From the NCBI GenBank assembly GCA_018376135.1, contig JAHABX010000020.1, positions 1 through 62,106 on the forward strand: a stretch of DNA of 62,106 nucleotides, given 5' to 3'. The stretch is from Clostridiales bacterium. Its GTDB lineage: Bacteria; Bacillota; Clostridia; Lachnospirales; Lachnospiraceae. The first letter of the stretch is position 1, and each line of letters starts with the position of its first letter. A program made the position numbers and the translations under genes. This document shows, in pieces, positions 33,217 through 42,504 of this stretch. Below the pieces are notes generated by a model. It had not been told where the DNA came from and did no database searches. It saw nothing but the letters and a program-made list of their open reading frames with translations.

Positions 33217-34422
33217 ATGGGACAGCTTTGGGAATATGTGAAAATGGCGCTCAGCAATATCCGGATGAACCGGGGGCGCTCCTTTCTCACCATGCTTGGT
33301 ATTATCATCGGCGTGTCTTCTGTGATCCTGATCATGTCCATCGGAAACGGAGCAAAGGCGGAGATGGAGGATGAGCTGACGTCCATTGCAGGCGGACAGA
33401 TCTACATCTATGCCAACAGCAATCTGGAGGAGACGCAGACCATCACGGCAGAGGATCGGGAAGCTTTGCGAAAACTGGAGCATGTAAAGGGCGTCAGTAC
33501 GACGACCAGCATGTTCTGTATGGTGAAGACCGGAAAGGGCAGCTTTGAGACGATCGTGGAGTATTCGGAGCCGGACTACGAATATGCCACGAATCCCACC
33601 ATGCTCTATGGACAGTGGTATACATGGGATGATTACAATGCAAGACGGGATGTGGCAGTCATCGGAGAAGCAGACGCCATCCGCATGTTCGGAACGGCAG
33701 ATGTGGTGGGGCTGACCTTTGAGATGGATGACGGAAGCGGGATCAAGGACGTCCGGATCATCGGCGTGACCAAGGCGCTGGATACGACCTTTGTGAGCAC
33801 CGGCTACGGTTCTTATCTGAGCGCTTCCATGCCGCTTAGCTCCGACCCGTACTGGGCGGAATATAATGATTTTGATTATGTCTATATTTTCGGAGAGAAC
33901 GGCTACAGCGGCGAGATTGCGGACAATGCCATCTCTCTTCTGGAGAGCCGCCATGAGGTGTTTGGGGAGGATGCGTTCCTGACAGAGGATTTTGACAGCC
34001 AAATGGCGTCTGTCATGCAGGTACTGGACATGATCACCATCTTCATCATGCTGGTAGCGGCCATCTCCCTTCTGGTGGGAGGCATCGGCGTTATGAATAT
34101 TATGCTGGTATCCGTGACCGAGAGGACCAGAGAGATCGGTATCCGAAAAGCCCTGGGAGCCAGGACCAAATCTATCCTGGTACAGTTCCTGGCAGAGTCA
34201 GCGATCATCACCGGAATCGGCGGTATCATTGGAATTATCCTTGGAGTTGCGGGCGCATACGGCATCTGTTCTCTGCCGATCGTGGGCTTCCCGCCGGCGA
34301 TCAGTGCGGCAACGGTCATTGGAGCAACCGTATTCTCCTGCAGTGTGGGTATTTTCTTCGGTATCTACCCGGCGAAAAAAGCGGCGCATTTAAGCCCGAT
34401 TGAGGCATTGAGAAGGAATTAG
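33217..34422 (+). CDS. MacB-type ABC transporter permease
   Basis: A 401-residue permease with one N-terminal membrane helix (about residues 20-42), a large extracellular MacB-core domain and three C-terminal helices with the FtsX motif region ERTREIGIRKALGA. It starts 4 bp after the adaptor gene with GGAGG. The export substrate (peptide, lipid or drug) cannot be told from sequence. Confidence 0.9.
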   Translation: MGQLWEYVKMALSNIRMNRGRSFLTMLGIIIGVSSVILIMSIGNGAKAEMEDELTSIAGGQIYIYANSNLEETQTITAEDREALRKLEHVKGVSTTTSMFCMVKTGKGSFETIVEYSEPDYEYATNPTMLYGQWYTWDDYNARRDVAVIGEADAIRMFGTADVVGLTFEMDDGSGIKDVRIIGVTKALDTTFVSTGYGSYLSASMPLSSDPYWAEYNDFDYVYIFGENGYSGEIADNAISLLESRHEVFGEDAFLTEDFDSQMASVMQVLDMITIFIMLVAAISLLVGGIGVMNIMLVSVTERTREIGIRKALGARTKSILVQFLAESAIITGIGGIIGIILGVAGAYGICSLPIVGFPPAISAATVIGATVFSCSVGIFFGIYPAKKAAHLSPIEALRRN

Positions 34423-34455
34423 AGGGGAATACTTGTCAGAAATGTATGAATGAGG

Positions 34456-34494
34456 ATAAAGGTGCAGACCAGCGGTTATGGTCTGCACCTTTAT
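34456..34494 (+). terminator. Terminator after the MacAB-like operon
   Basis: A perfect 15-bp stem (34456-34470 with 34480-34494) around a 9-base loop. The stem ends in AT pairs that read as a T-run on either strand. Confidence 0.8.
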
Positions 34495-34597
34495 ATTCCA
34501 GGGCATTTCCGTTGAGCATAGATTTTGAGAACAATGTATGGTAGAATGAAGCCGATAACAATATACTCCTGTATGGGAAGGAGAAAACAGAAAATAT

Positions 34598-35290
34598 ATG
34601 GAAGAAAGACAATCGTCCAATTATGAGATTATGCGTGACCGTATGGAACTGGAGTTTGTAAAATATGATCAACAGGAAATGATTCGTAAATTTTCTCTGA
34701 AACATGATAAAGACTTTCTTTTTATCCGTTTTGCAGGGCGTGAGTACAGGATTGATCGGAAAAGTGGACGGGTAGAGTGGTATTCTGGCAAGGAGAAAGA
34801 ATATATCCATGCCGGTTATAATGAGAGTATGACGATTTTTGACGTACTTGCCTGGTCTAAACCGAACTGTCATCTGGATGGTCATTATGCTGCGATGCAG
34901 AATCTTCGAGGAATCACCAGGTCCGCTTCCGCTGTGGGAAATATATTTGCCGGTCAGGCGGGAAGTTTTGCAGGACGCTGTGAGGAACTTCGGGAGGCCT
35001 GTCGGAAACTGGGAGGTATGCCCGGAGAAAACGGTGATGTTTCCAGCATCATTCCTCTGTTTGATTTTCTGCCGGTGATTTTACAGTTCTGGGATGCGGA
35101 TGAGGAGTTTGATGCCGTTCTTAAATTTATGTGGGACTATAACACTACTGACTTTATGCATTTTGAAACAATTGCCTTTGCAACAGGGCATCTTATTAAT
35201 CGATTAAAAGAAATCATGAAGGAATCTTCTCTTTCAGGAGAAGCTGTTTATATGTTAAATCAATTCCCAAAGCACCCAACGGAGCAGTGA
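34598..35290 (+). CDS. DUF3786-like protein, second copy
   Basis: A 230-residue soluble protein. Segments such as RFAGREYRID, MTIFDVLAW and LPVILQFWDADEEF resemble the DUF3786 family, whose other member here follows acsV. It is not in an acs context. Its last 77 bp overlap the 3' end of the antiporter gene on the other strand. The function is unknown; the family call rests on pattern memory and is moderately sure. Confidence 0.65.
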   Translation: MEERQSSNYEIMRDRMELEFVKYDQQEMIRKFSLKHDKDFLFIRFAGREYRIDRKSGRVEWYSGKEKEYIHAGYNESMTIFDVLAWSKPNCHLDGHYAAMQNLRGITRSASAVGNIFAGQAGSFAGRCEELREACRKLGGMPGENGDVSSIIPLFDFLPVILQFWDADEEFDAVLKFMWDYNTTDFMHFETIAFATGHLINRLKEIMKESSLSGEAVYMLNQFPKHPTEQ

Positions 35291-36422
35291 TCAAAATTGC
35301 AAGGACGGCTACTGAAAGGACAATTTGTCCACAGGGCAAGCCCATTGCCAGCGGAACAGAACCGATTGCTGCCTGTACGGTTGCCTTGGGGAGATAAGCA
35401 ATCATACAGAAAATACGCTCTTTCCACGTTATAGATGTTCCTGAAAGACAGATAATAACTCCAGCAGCGCGAAAAGTGAGTGCAATAAATATCATTAATA
35501 CAGCGGCGATGCCAGCGTTCAATGTGTAGCGAATATCAACGGCAGCTCCCACCAGCACAAACAAGATTACTTCCGCAGCAAGCCAAAGTTTCCCAAACTT
35601 TTCTGATAAGCGTTTCGATACAAATGTAACACTTTTGATTTTTATTACACATGCCATACTTACAACAGCCAGCAGACCGGATACGGACACAATCTCTTTC
35701 AGCCATGTTTCTATTGCCATAAGCAGAAAGGCCATACCTAATACAATAATAACTTTCATGCTGTTTCTGACATAATGTTTGTGAGCATATGCTGTTTCAA
35801 AAAACAAGCTAAGAATGTAACCTGTGACTGCTCCTAAGACAATTCCGAGAATAATGGAAACAGGAATATTCACAAAATCCATGATATTTGCATTGCCGCC
35901 CTGTGCCATGCTTACAAAGGTTGAAAACAGTACAATGACAAAAATATCATCGCAGGAAGCGCCAGCCATAATAAGCTGTGGGATGCTTTTGTCAGTGCCA
36001 TATTTTGAGTCCATGAGCTGAACCATTCGTGGTATAACGACTGCCGGAGAAACCGCACCAAGAACAGCTCCCATAACAGCGGCTTCGATTCTTGTAATAC
36101 CGAGAATATAGGGAGCAAATAAGAAAAATCCCAAAATTTCACAACTTGCCGGCACACATGACATCAGAATGGCAGGCCGCCCTACTTTTTTTAAATCAGA
36201 CAGATTAAGAGACAATCCGGCTTTGAGAAGAATAATAATCAGCGCCATTTGCCGCAAATCAGCGGAAATTGACAGAATAGATGTGTCAAGCAGGTTAAGT
36301 ACATATGGTCCTAAAATGATACCCGTTATAAGCATACCGATAATACGCGGTAGCTTTAACCTCTGGCAAATAGCAGCCATTGCCAGTCCTACAAGAAAAA
36401 TGAACGCAAGAGATGTTAACAT
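35214..36422 (-). CDS. Cation:proton antiporter (CPA family)
   Basis: A 402-residue membrane protein with about 12 hydrophobic helices. It has the CPA-family pattern, including ITGIILGPYVL near the N-terminus and an SCDDIFVIVLF segment in which paired Asp residues fit the ion-binding site. It would exchange Na+ or K+ for protons. The gene is more AT-rich than its neighbours and is preceded by a damaged HxlR regulator, which suggests later acquisition. GGAGG precedes the ATG. Confidence 0.85.
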   Translation of the reverse strand: MLTSLAFIFLVGLAMAAICQRLKLPRIIGMLITGIILGPYVLNLLDTSILSISADLRQMALIIILLKAGLSLNLSDLKKVGRPAILMSCVPASCEILGFFLFAPYILGITRIEAAVMGAVLGAVSPAVVIPRMVQLMDSKYGTDKSIPQLIMAGASCDDIFVIVLFSTFVSMAQGGNANIMDFVNIPVSIILGIVLGAVTGYILSLFFETAYAHKHYVRNSMKVIIVLGMAFLLMAIETWLKEIVSVSGLLAVVSMACVIKIKSVTFVSKRLSEKFGKLWLAAEVILFVLVGAAVDIRYTLNAGIAAVLMIFIALTFRAAGVIICLSGTSITWKERIFCMIAYLPKATVQAAIGSVPLAMGLPCGQIVLSVAVLAILITAPLGALGIDLTYKQLLLKEKIPS

Positions 36423-36434
36423 ATTTTTTCCTCC

Positions 36435-36783
36435 TTATAGACACAAAAAAGCCGATGCTTTTCCGCAAAAAAATTGCAGAAGTCATCAGCTTAACAAGCG
36501 GTTTAGATTTCTCATGGGAGAACTTCATTCCCGTAGCTATAATAACATCAGTGCACTTATTTGTAAACAAAAATTTCTGCAAAGCTTCTAGTTCCTTCAG
36601 CTGGTTTGAGAGCATTTTATGTGTAACATTTCCCAATGCACGTTTCAATTCTCCGTACCGCAGCGTTTTTTTCTTCCACAGCCAAAATAAAATATGCATT
36701 TTCCATTTTCCGTCGACCAAAGAAATTGCATAAGCAAAGGGACGGACATCAACTTCTTTACAAAATGATTCTTCGTGTTCCAA
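36435..36783 (-). pseudogene. HxlR-type regulator, frameshifted
   Basis: The first 65 or so residues are a good HxlR winged helix (LVDGKWKMHILFWL, MLSNQLKELE). Further on the frame runs into unrelated residues inside the antiporter gene. Reading one base fewer in the seven-A run at 36467-36473 gives a stop at 36435-36437, just before the antiporter ribosome binding site. It is either a slippage frameshift or a sequence error in a homopolymer. Its target was probably the antiporter or the divergent flavin gene. Confidence 0.65.
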
Positions 36784-36892
36784 TTCAATACTCTCCTTTT
36801 TGACAGTATCTATCTTAAAAGTGCGTTCTGTCTTTATTGATTATATAATGCTATACTTACAGATGTCCAGAAAAAGAAAATGAGGTGCGAAA

Positions 36893-37479
36893 ATGAGGTT
36901 ATTAGACACAGGCATAAAAATTAAGAATATGGAATTGAAAAACCGTCTTGTCATGCCGCCGATGGCAATATCTAAAGCGGATGAGAACGGAAGAGCTACA
37001 TCAGATACTTTAGACTATTATGAGGAAAAACCTGCCGGCGGATATATCGGTTTGATCATTGCAGAACACAGTTATGTCAGCCAGGAAGGGAAAGCAGGCA
37101 AAGGGCAGTTATCCATTTCAGATGACAATGATGTGCGGGGGTTACAGGATATGGTATCGGTCGTGCATAAAAATGGCGCAAAAATTATGGCGCAGATCAA
37201 TCATGCAGGTGCGGCTATGTGAATCCCACATCCCGCAAACCGGGATATTTTGAGGAGCTGTCAAAAGCGATCAAAGACAAAGTTTCCATCCCCGTTGTCT
37301 TAACAGGTGGCATTGTTGACGCTGAAACAGCTGAAATGCTCCTGAAGCAGGAAAAGACAGATCTTATAGGAGTGGGGAGAGCGATCCTAAAAGACAGCCA
37401 GTGGGCGAAGACAGCTATGGTGAAGCGTCAGGCTGATGCGGCTTTTCCGGAATATCTTAAAAATACCGAAATGGCATAA
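36893..37479 (+). pseudogene. Old Yellow Enzyme-type flavin oxidoreductase, internal deletion
   Basis: The first 109 residues match the start of NADH:flavin oxidoreductases (KNRLVMPPMAIS, IMAQINHAGAA) and the last 85 match their C-terminal end (RKPGYFEELSKAI, VLTGGI, DLIGVGRAIL). The roughly 150 residues that should lie between are missing, and the junction at 37216-37222 changes frame. The gene is therefore dead, although both ends look little changed, so the loss may be recent. It is divergent from the HxlR gene. Confidence 0.85.
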
Positions 37480-37627
37480 ATGCCCCAAAGGCATAGTTTA
37501 ATATGTGACAGGGGTATTAGACATATGGAGTTTACCGATTTAGTATGTAGATACAGACATGATGTATCTGCATTCTTTTTTTGTGAAAAATCAGATATCT
37601 GCATGAAATAAAAGGGTGGGAGCAAAT

Positions 37628-37984
37628 ATGAAAGCAATGACAATGGAAGAAGTAAGCAGGCGGTATAAGGTTCCTGTCAAAATCTTGAAGGAATATGAAA
37701 GCTGGGGCGGCTGCGGAGCAGTCAAAAAGGTAATGGGTGACTGGAAATATGACGATGAAGATCTGGAGCGTCTCAGTCTGATCATGACGCTTCACGACAT
37801 CGGTTTTGAAAAAGAGGAAGTGGAAATCTATATGGCGCTGGTAATCCAGGGTGCGGGTACCGGCGATCAGAGACTGAAAATGCTGCAGAAAAAGAGAGAC
37901 GGGCTTCTGGACGAAATCCATTTTCGAGAGAAGAAGCTATCTAATCTGGATTATTTGAGATATGAGATCCAGCGTGCAAAATAA
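37628..37984 (+). CDS. MerR-like regulator
   Basis: A 118-residue protein with an N-terminal MerR-type helix-turn-helix (MEEVSRRYKVPVKILKEYESWG) and a C-terminal helical region for dimer formation. No effector Cys pair is seen. The start at 37628 is set by GGGTGGGAG five bases upstream. It lies directly before the flavodoxin-like lipoprotein gene and probably controls it. Confidence 0.75.
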   Translation: MKAMTMEEVSRRYKVPVKILKEYESWGGCGAVKKVMGDWKYDDEDLERLSLIMTLHDIGFEKEEVEIYMALVIQGAGTGDQRLKMLQKKRDGLLDEIHFREKKLSNLDYLRYEIQRAK

Positions 37985-38006
37985 ACATAACAGACGAGGT
38001 GAGAGG

Positions 38007-38908
38007 ATGATAAGAAGAATTTATCTTTTGCTGTCTGCCGGATTATTGCAGGCAGTCCTGCTGCTGGGAGGCTGTGCAGATAATTCAGGGCAGACAGAAA
38101 CGGTGATAGTACAGGAAACGGAAGTATCGGAACGCTGGCATACTATGAGCCATGGGGCGATGTGGTTCTGTTTTATGGAAGCTATCAGCCGAATGACGCA
38201 CTCTATGCGCTGGGAAAGGCGGTTTCCGGTCAGGAGCAGATCTCTGAAATTTCCGGAGAAATGATGATCTCTCAGGAAAATACATCCCCTCAGAGAATAC
38301 AGTCAAAGATTCTGATTGCCTACTTTACCTGGGCAGACAATACGGTGGTAGAAGATCAGGAGGCAGCAGTGGAAAGCGCTATGGCTCACTATGAAGCCAT
38401 GGGTGATGCAGCCCTGTATGGAGCCGATGCCATCAGCTCTGCCAGCGTCGTTGTGCCGGGCAATACGGCTCGTCTGGGAGAGTGGATTCAGCAGGAAACA
38501 GGAGGAGATCTGTTCTCCATTCAGGTCAAAGACCCCTATCCCAGTGATTACGAGGAATGTATGGATCGGGCTTCCCGGGAGGATGCGGAAAATGTAAGAC
38601 CGGAGCTGACAGGAAGTGTAGAGGCATTCTCTGACTATGATGTGATCTTCCTGGGTTTCCCCAACTGGTGGTCATCCCTGCCTATGCCGGTGCTTTCTTT
38701 TGTAGAACAGTACAATTTCTCCGGAAAGACAGTGGTTCCTTTCTGTGCTCACGGAACCGGTGGTCTGTCTGCCACTGTGCGGGATCTGAAGGCTGCTCTT
38801 CCGGATTCTGCCGCGGTTCTGGATCCTCTTGGCGTGTACCGGGCGGATATAATGGAAGCACAGCCGCAGGTACAGAACTGGCTGAAGGAGCTGGGATTTA
38901 CGGAGTAG
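38007..38908 (+). pseudogene. Lipoprotein with cyclophilin-like and flavodoxin domains, frameshifted
   Basis: The first frame encodes a lipoprotein signal (LLLGGCAD lipobox) and a linker. From about 38120-38140 the homologous sequence continues in another frame: the end of a cyclophilin-like domain (YYEPWGDVVLFYGSY), then a flavodoxin fold (ILIAYFTWADNT, FLGFPNWWSSLPMPV, VVPFCAHGTGG) to 38908. The front half of the cyclophilin-like domain is also missing, so a deletion probably caused the shift. A shorter product could begin at GTG 38162 but would lack the export signal. Confidence 0.75.
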
Positions 38909-39391
38909 ATATTTATCAGGCAGAAATTTTTTATCAGGAAAGATGAAAATGAGTGACGGAAAGGCAGTTCTGAAACACCTTTTCACGATTTGCTCTGGCA
39001 AGTGATCCATGGAAATCCCCTTTCATAAAGCAAAAACGCTCTGCATTTGCAGAGCGCTTTGCTTTGAGCATTTTCTTTTGGTGAAACACCTACTCCGGTT
39101 TGAGGTTACTGCATAACCCCTACTGAAAGCTCCGTATAACAAGGCTTTCCGGTACGCTGTTATACTTCAACGCTTGGACAGACGCACGTCGTTGCCTGTC
39201 TGGTACTATTACTATATGCCGGGCACAAAAATATGTCAATAAAAACAAAAATATAATCAGAAACAATAAACATGCTCCAGAGGAATATCTTACAATGCAA
39301 TATGGGTATTTGCGTATAACGCAGGAGCGATATTAAAATGGAGATAAAAGAAAGTTTAAAGTATAGAAGAAACGGAGGTATAAAATATAAA
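38909..39391 (+). other. Gene-free stretch with several inverted repeats
   Basis: No coding signal is convincing here. A terminator-like hairpin lies at 39027-39065, with a CGCTCTGCA/TGCAGAGCG core. GTATAACA (39134-39141) pairs with TGTTATAC (39158-39165), and a GACAGA/TGTCTG pair follows near 39176-39203. The layered repeats resemble an intergenic repeat element. The final 80 bases lead into the CMD gene. Confidence 0.5.
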
Positions 39392-40084
39392 ATGAAGCGA
39401 AATTTAAGAGAAACAGATCCGGAATTTATGGAGCGTTTTGAGCAGTTTGCATTTGAGGAGGTTGTTCATGAAGACGGACAGCAGTTAGAAGAAACCATCC
39501 GCCATATGGCGATTCTTGCAACGCTTTTGGGATGTCAGGGTGTGGAGGAATTTAGGCTGGTCCTGCCCAGAGCTTTAGACGGCGGCGTAACACCGGTGAT
39601 GGCAAAGGAGATCATCTATCAGGCAGTAGATTATTTAGGTATCGGACGAGTGCTGCCATTTCTTGATGCAGCCAACGAGATTCTGACAGAGAGGGGCACA
39701 GAACTGCCGCTTCCGGGACAGGCGACTACAACCATGGAGAACCGTCTGGAAAAGGGTATTGAAGCACAGGCGGAGATTTTCGGACCGCAGATGCGGGAAG
39801 CCTGGAAGGCAGGGCATATCAACCGTTGGCTGGCGGATAACTGCTTTGGGGATTATTACACCAGAAACGGACTGGACTTAAAGCAGCGGGAGATGATTAC
39901 CTTCTGTTACCTGGCGGCTCAGGGCGGCTGCGAGCCGCAGCTGATTGCCCATGCGAAAGGGAACATGAACCTGGGGAATGACAAGGATTTTCTGATTCGG
40001 GTGATATCCCAGTGCCTGCCTTATATCGGCTATCCGCGCAGCTTAAATGCAGTCAGTGCGGTTAATAAGGCGGCGGAGGGCTGA
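39392..40084 (+). CDS. Carboxymuconolactone decarboxylase-family protein
   Basis: A 230-residue protein with two CMD/AhpD-like repeats (about residues 20-100 and 140-225; LKQREMITFCYLAAQGG is typical). Members act as decarboxylases or as peroxidase-like thiol enzymes; the role here is not clear. The start is taken at 39392 after GGAGGT; an in-frame ATG at 39338 is possible. The MATE pump gene follows 8 bp later. Confidence 0.8.
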   Translation: MKRNLRETDPEFMERFEQFAFEEVVHEDGQQLEETIRHMAILATLLGCQGVEEFRLVLPRALDGGVTPVMAKEIIYQAVDYLGIGRVLPFLDAANEILTERGTELPLPGQATTTMENRLEKGIEAQAEIFGPQMREAWKAGHINRWLADNCFGDYYTRNGLDLKQREMITFCYLAAQGGCEPQLIAHAKGNMNLGNDKDFLIRVISQCLPYIGYPRSLNAVSAVNKAAEG

Positions 40085-40092
40085 GGAACACT

Positions 40093-41433
40093 ATGTTCAG
40101 CAATAAACAATTAAAAGCCATGATTCTGCCGCTGTTCGCAGAGCAGCTTCTTCTGATGATGGTTGGGCTTTCCGATACGGTCATCGTAAGCTATGCCGGT
40201 GAGGCGGCAGTCTCGGGTGTTTCACTGGTAAATTCCTTTAATACCATTTTTCTGAACCTGTTTACAGCTCTTGCGGCAGGCGGTGCGGTAGTCATCAGCC
40301 AGTATATCGGTCGGGAAGAGCGCGGCACGGCTTCCCAGGCGGTCAGCCAGCTGCTGATGATTTCTATCGTTTTTTCTGTGGCAGTTTCCATACCAATTCT
40401 GCTCTGGAGTAAGCCCTTGCTCTCCCTGATGTTTGGAAAGGCAGAAGCAGACGTGATGGAGTCCTGTGTGGTCTATCTGCAGATTTCGGTCTATTCCTAT
40501 CCGGCTCTTGCCATTTACAATACCGGTTCTGCTCTCTGCCGCAGCATCGGGCGCACGAAAACTACTATGAATATTTCTATCATTGCAAATGCCGTCAATG
40601 TGATTGGAAATGTAATCGGCGTGTTTTATTTTCATGCCGGGGCAGCGGGGGTGGCATGGCCGTCTCTGATCTCCCGGACATTTTCTGCGCTGGTGATTAC
40701 GGTTCTCTGTTTCAGGGAGCATGAGGGCGTCCGTTATTATGGAGGCTGGGTCTTTCGCTGGAGCAGGGAGCTTTTGTCCCGGATGCTTCGGATCGCTGTT
40801 CCCAATGGTGTGGAGAGCGGTCTGTTCCAGTTTGTAAAGGTGGCGCTCTCCAGTGTGACGGCTCTTTTTGGAACCTGTCAGATTGCAGCCAATGGCATTG
40901 CCCAGAGTATCTGGAGCGTGGCGGCTCTGGTAAGTATCGCTATGGGACCGGTCTTTATCACCGTTGTGGGGCAGTGTATGGGAGCCGGGGATAAGGAGCA
41001 GGCACAGTATTACTTCAAAAAGCTGATGAAAATTACGATTGCTTTTGCCGTCCTCTGGAATGGTCTGATTGCTGCAGCTATGCCCCTCATGATGCGGGGA
41101 TTTGAAGTGGCGGAGGAGACGTCCCGGCTGGTGATCTGGCTGGTGCTGATTCATAATATCGGAAATGCCTTCTTCTTCCCCTTTGCGGATCCGCTGGGAA
41201 AGGGGCTGCGGGCTGCCGGAGATGTGGTCTATACCACAGCAGTCTCCCTGTTTACCACCATCGGTCTCAGGCTGGCGTTCTCCATTCTGTTTGCGGTGGT
41301 CTGGAATATGGGGGTTATCGGTATTGCCCTTGCCATGTGTCTGGACTGGCTGGTGCGAGGAGGCCTCTTCTGGCTGCGGTTTGCAGGCGGACGGTGGGAA
41401 CAGTTTCAGGTGATTGGAGAAACAAAATTTTAA
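40093..41433 (+). CDS. MATE-family efflux transporter
   Basis: A 446-residue membrane protein with 12 hydrophobic helices in two related halves, typical of MATE pumps that export drugs or metabolites against Na+ or H+. It is cotranscribed with the CMD gene, so the pump may remove a product of redox chemistry encoded here. Its stop codon overlaps the end of the convergent LysR gene by 4 bp. Confidence 0.9.
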   Translation: MFSNKQLKAMILPLFAEQLLLMMVGLSDTVIVSYAGEAAVSGVSLVNSFNTIFLNLFTALAAGGAVVISQYIGREERGTASQAVSQLLMISIVFSVAVSIPILLWSKPLLSLMFGKAEADVMESCVVYLQISVYSYPALAIYNTGSALCRSIGRTKTTMNISIIANAVNVIGNVIGVFYFHAGAAGVAWPSLISRTFSALVITVLCFREHEGVRYYGGWVFRWSRELLSRMLRIAVPNGVESGLFQFVKVALSSVTALFGTCQIAANGIAQSIWSVAALVSIAMGPVFITVVGQCMGAGDKEQAQYYFKKLMKITIAFAVLWNGLIAAAMPLMMRGFEVAEETSRLVIWLVLIHNIGNAFFFPFADPLGKGLRAAGDVVYTTAVSLFTTIGLRLAFSILFAVVWNMGVIGIALAMCLDWLVRGGLFWLRFAGGRWEQFQVIGETKF

Positions 41434-42308
41434 AGCATTTCTGTCAGGCAATTCAGGAATTTCTCCGATGCTCTGGTTAAAATCTGATATTTTTTCCAGA
41501 CAAGGCTTACGGTTGTTTCCAGTTTTGGAGACAGCGGTCGGAAGCACAGGTTACTGTCACCGGTTGTATTGATGATTTTATCAAAGCAAAGTGCATAGCC
41601 GAAACCTTCATCTACCAGTAAGGAGCCATTATAAAGAAGGCTGTAAGTAGCAACAATGTTTAAGTCAGAAACTTCTCTTCGCAGCCATTTCGTCAGCACG
41701 CCCGAAGCAAGAGCCTGTCGGGAAAAAATAAGGGGTTTATCCCACAAATCTTTCGGCGTTACATAATCTTTTAGAGAAAGCGGAGAATCGCTGCGCATTA
41801 GAATGCCCCATGGCTCCACGACAGGAAGTGTTACATAGTTATATTTTGAAGCATCTACGGCATCACCGATGATGCCAAAGTCAATCAGTCCTTTATCTAA
41901 CTGTTCTAAAATATCTACCCGGTCACTGCTGGAGATGTGATAATGAATATGGGGATAATGCTCCTGAAGAACCTGTGCAGTTCTTGCAAGGAAACGGATA
42001 TTGTCTGTTTCACCGGCTCCGATATAGATATCTCCGGCAATGACATCATCAGATATCCGGATATCCTTCTCTGTTTTTTGCACGAGGGAAATGATTTCTT
42101 CTGCCCGTTTTCTTAGGAGCAGTCCTTCTTCCGTCAATGTGATTTTTCGGTTTCCGCGAATGAAAAGTTGTTTGCCAAGTTCCTCTTCCATATCTTTAAG
42201 CTGTCTGGAAAGAGTAGGCTGGGAAAGATGCAGATACTCAGCTGCTCCGGAGATACTCTGTTCTCTTGCTACAGCGAGAAAATACTGCAGGACTCTTAGT
42301 TCGATCAT
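41430..42308 (-). CDS. LysR-family regulator
   Basis: A 292-residue regulator with an N-terminal winged helix (SISGAAEYLHLSQPTLSRQL) and a substrate-binding-like effector domain. The start at 42308 is set by GGAGG on the minus strand. It is divergent from the DUF362 gene and probably controls it. It is a clear paralog of the LysR protein at 43588. Confidence 0.88.
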   Translation of the reverse strand: MIELRVLQYFLAVAREQSISGAAEYLHLSQPTLSRQLKDMEEELGKQLFIRGNRKITLTEEGLLLRKRAEEIISLVQKTEKDIRISDDVIAGDIYIGAGETDNIRFLARTAQVLQEHYPHIHYHISSSDRVDILEQLDKGLIDFGIIGDAVDASKYNYVTLPVVEPWGILMRSDSPLSLKDYVTPKDLWDKPLIFSRQALASGVLTKWLRREVSDLNIVATYSLLYNGSLLVDEGFGYALCFDKIINTTGDSNLCFRPLSPKLETTVSLVWKKYQILTRASEKFLNCLTEML

Positions 42309-42504
42309 GACGGTTCCTCCTTCTTGGTTTTTTATGAATATATCAAAATACAACCATGCCCGTCAAGCATAGAAGCATATTTAAACAAAGCATTTGTTGA
42401 TACGGAAGAAAAAAGATATAATATAACAAATAATCCAGAATGCCCTCCGTGTACACGGGGGAAGCTGTCTGATACAGAAAACAGGAATGGAGGAAAGTGA
42501 ACAG

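Noticed and set aside
38162..38908. A separate cytoplasmic flavodoxin starting at GTG 38162
   Set aside because: Its first residues are the middle of a cyclophilin-like domain, the in-frame sequence upstream continues that domain, and no ribosome binding site precedes the GTG; a frameshifted lipoprotein explains it better.
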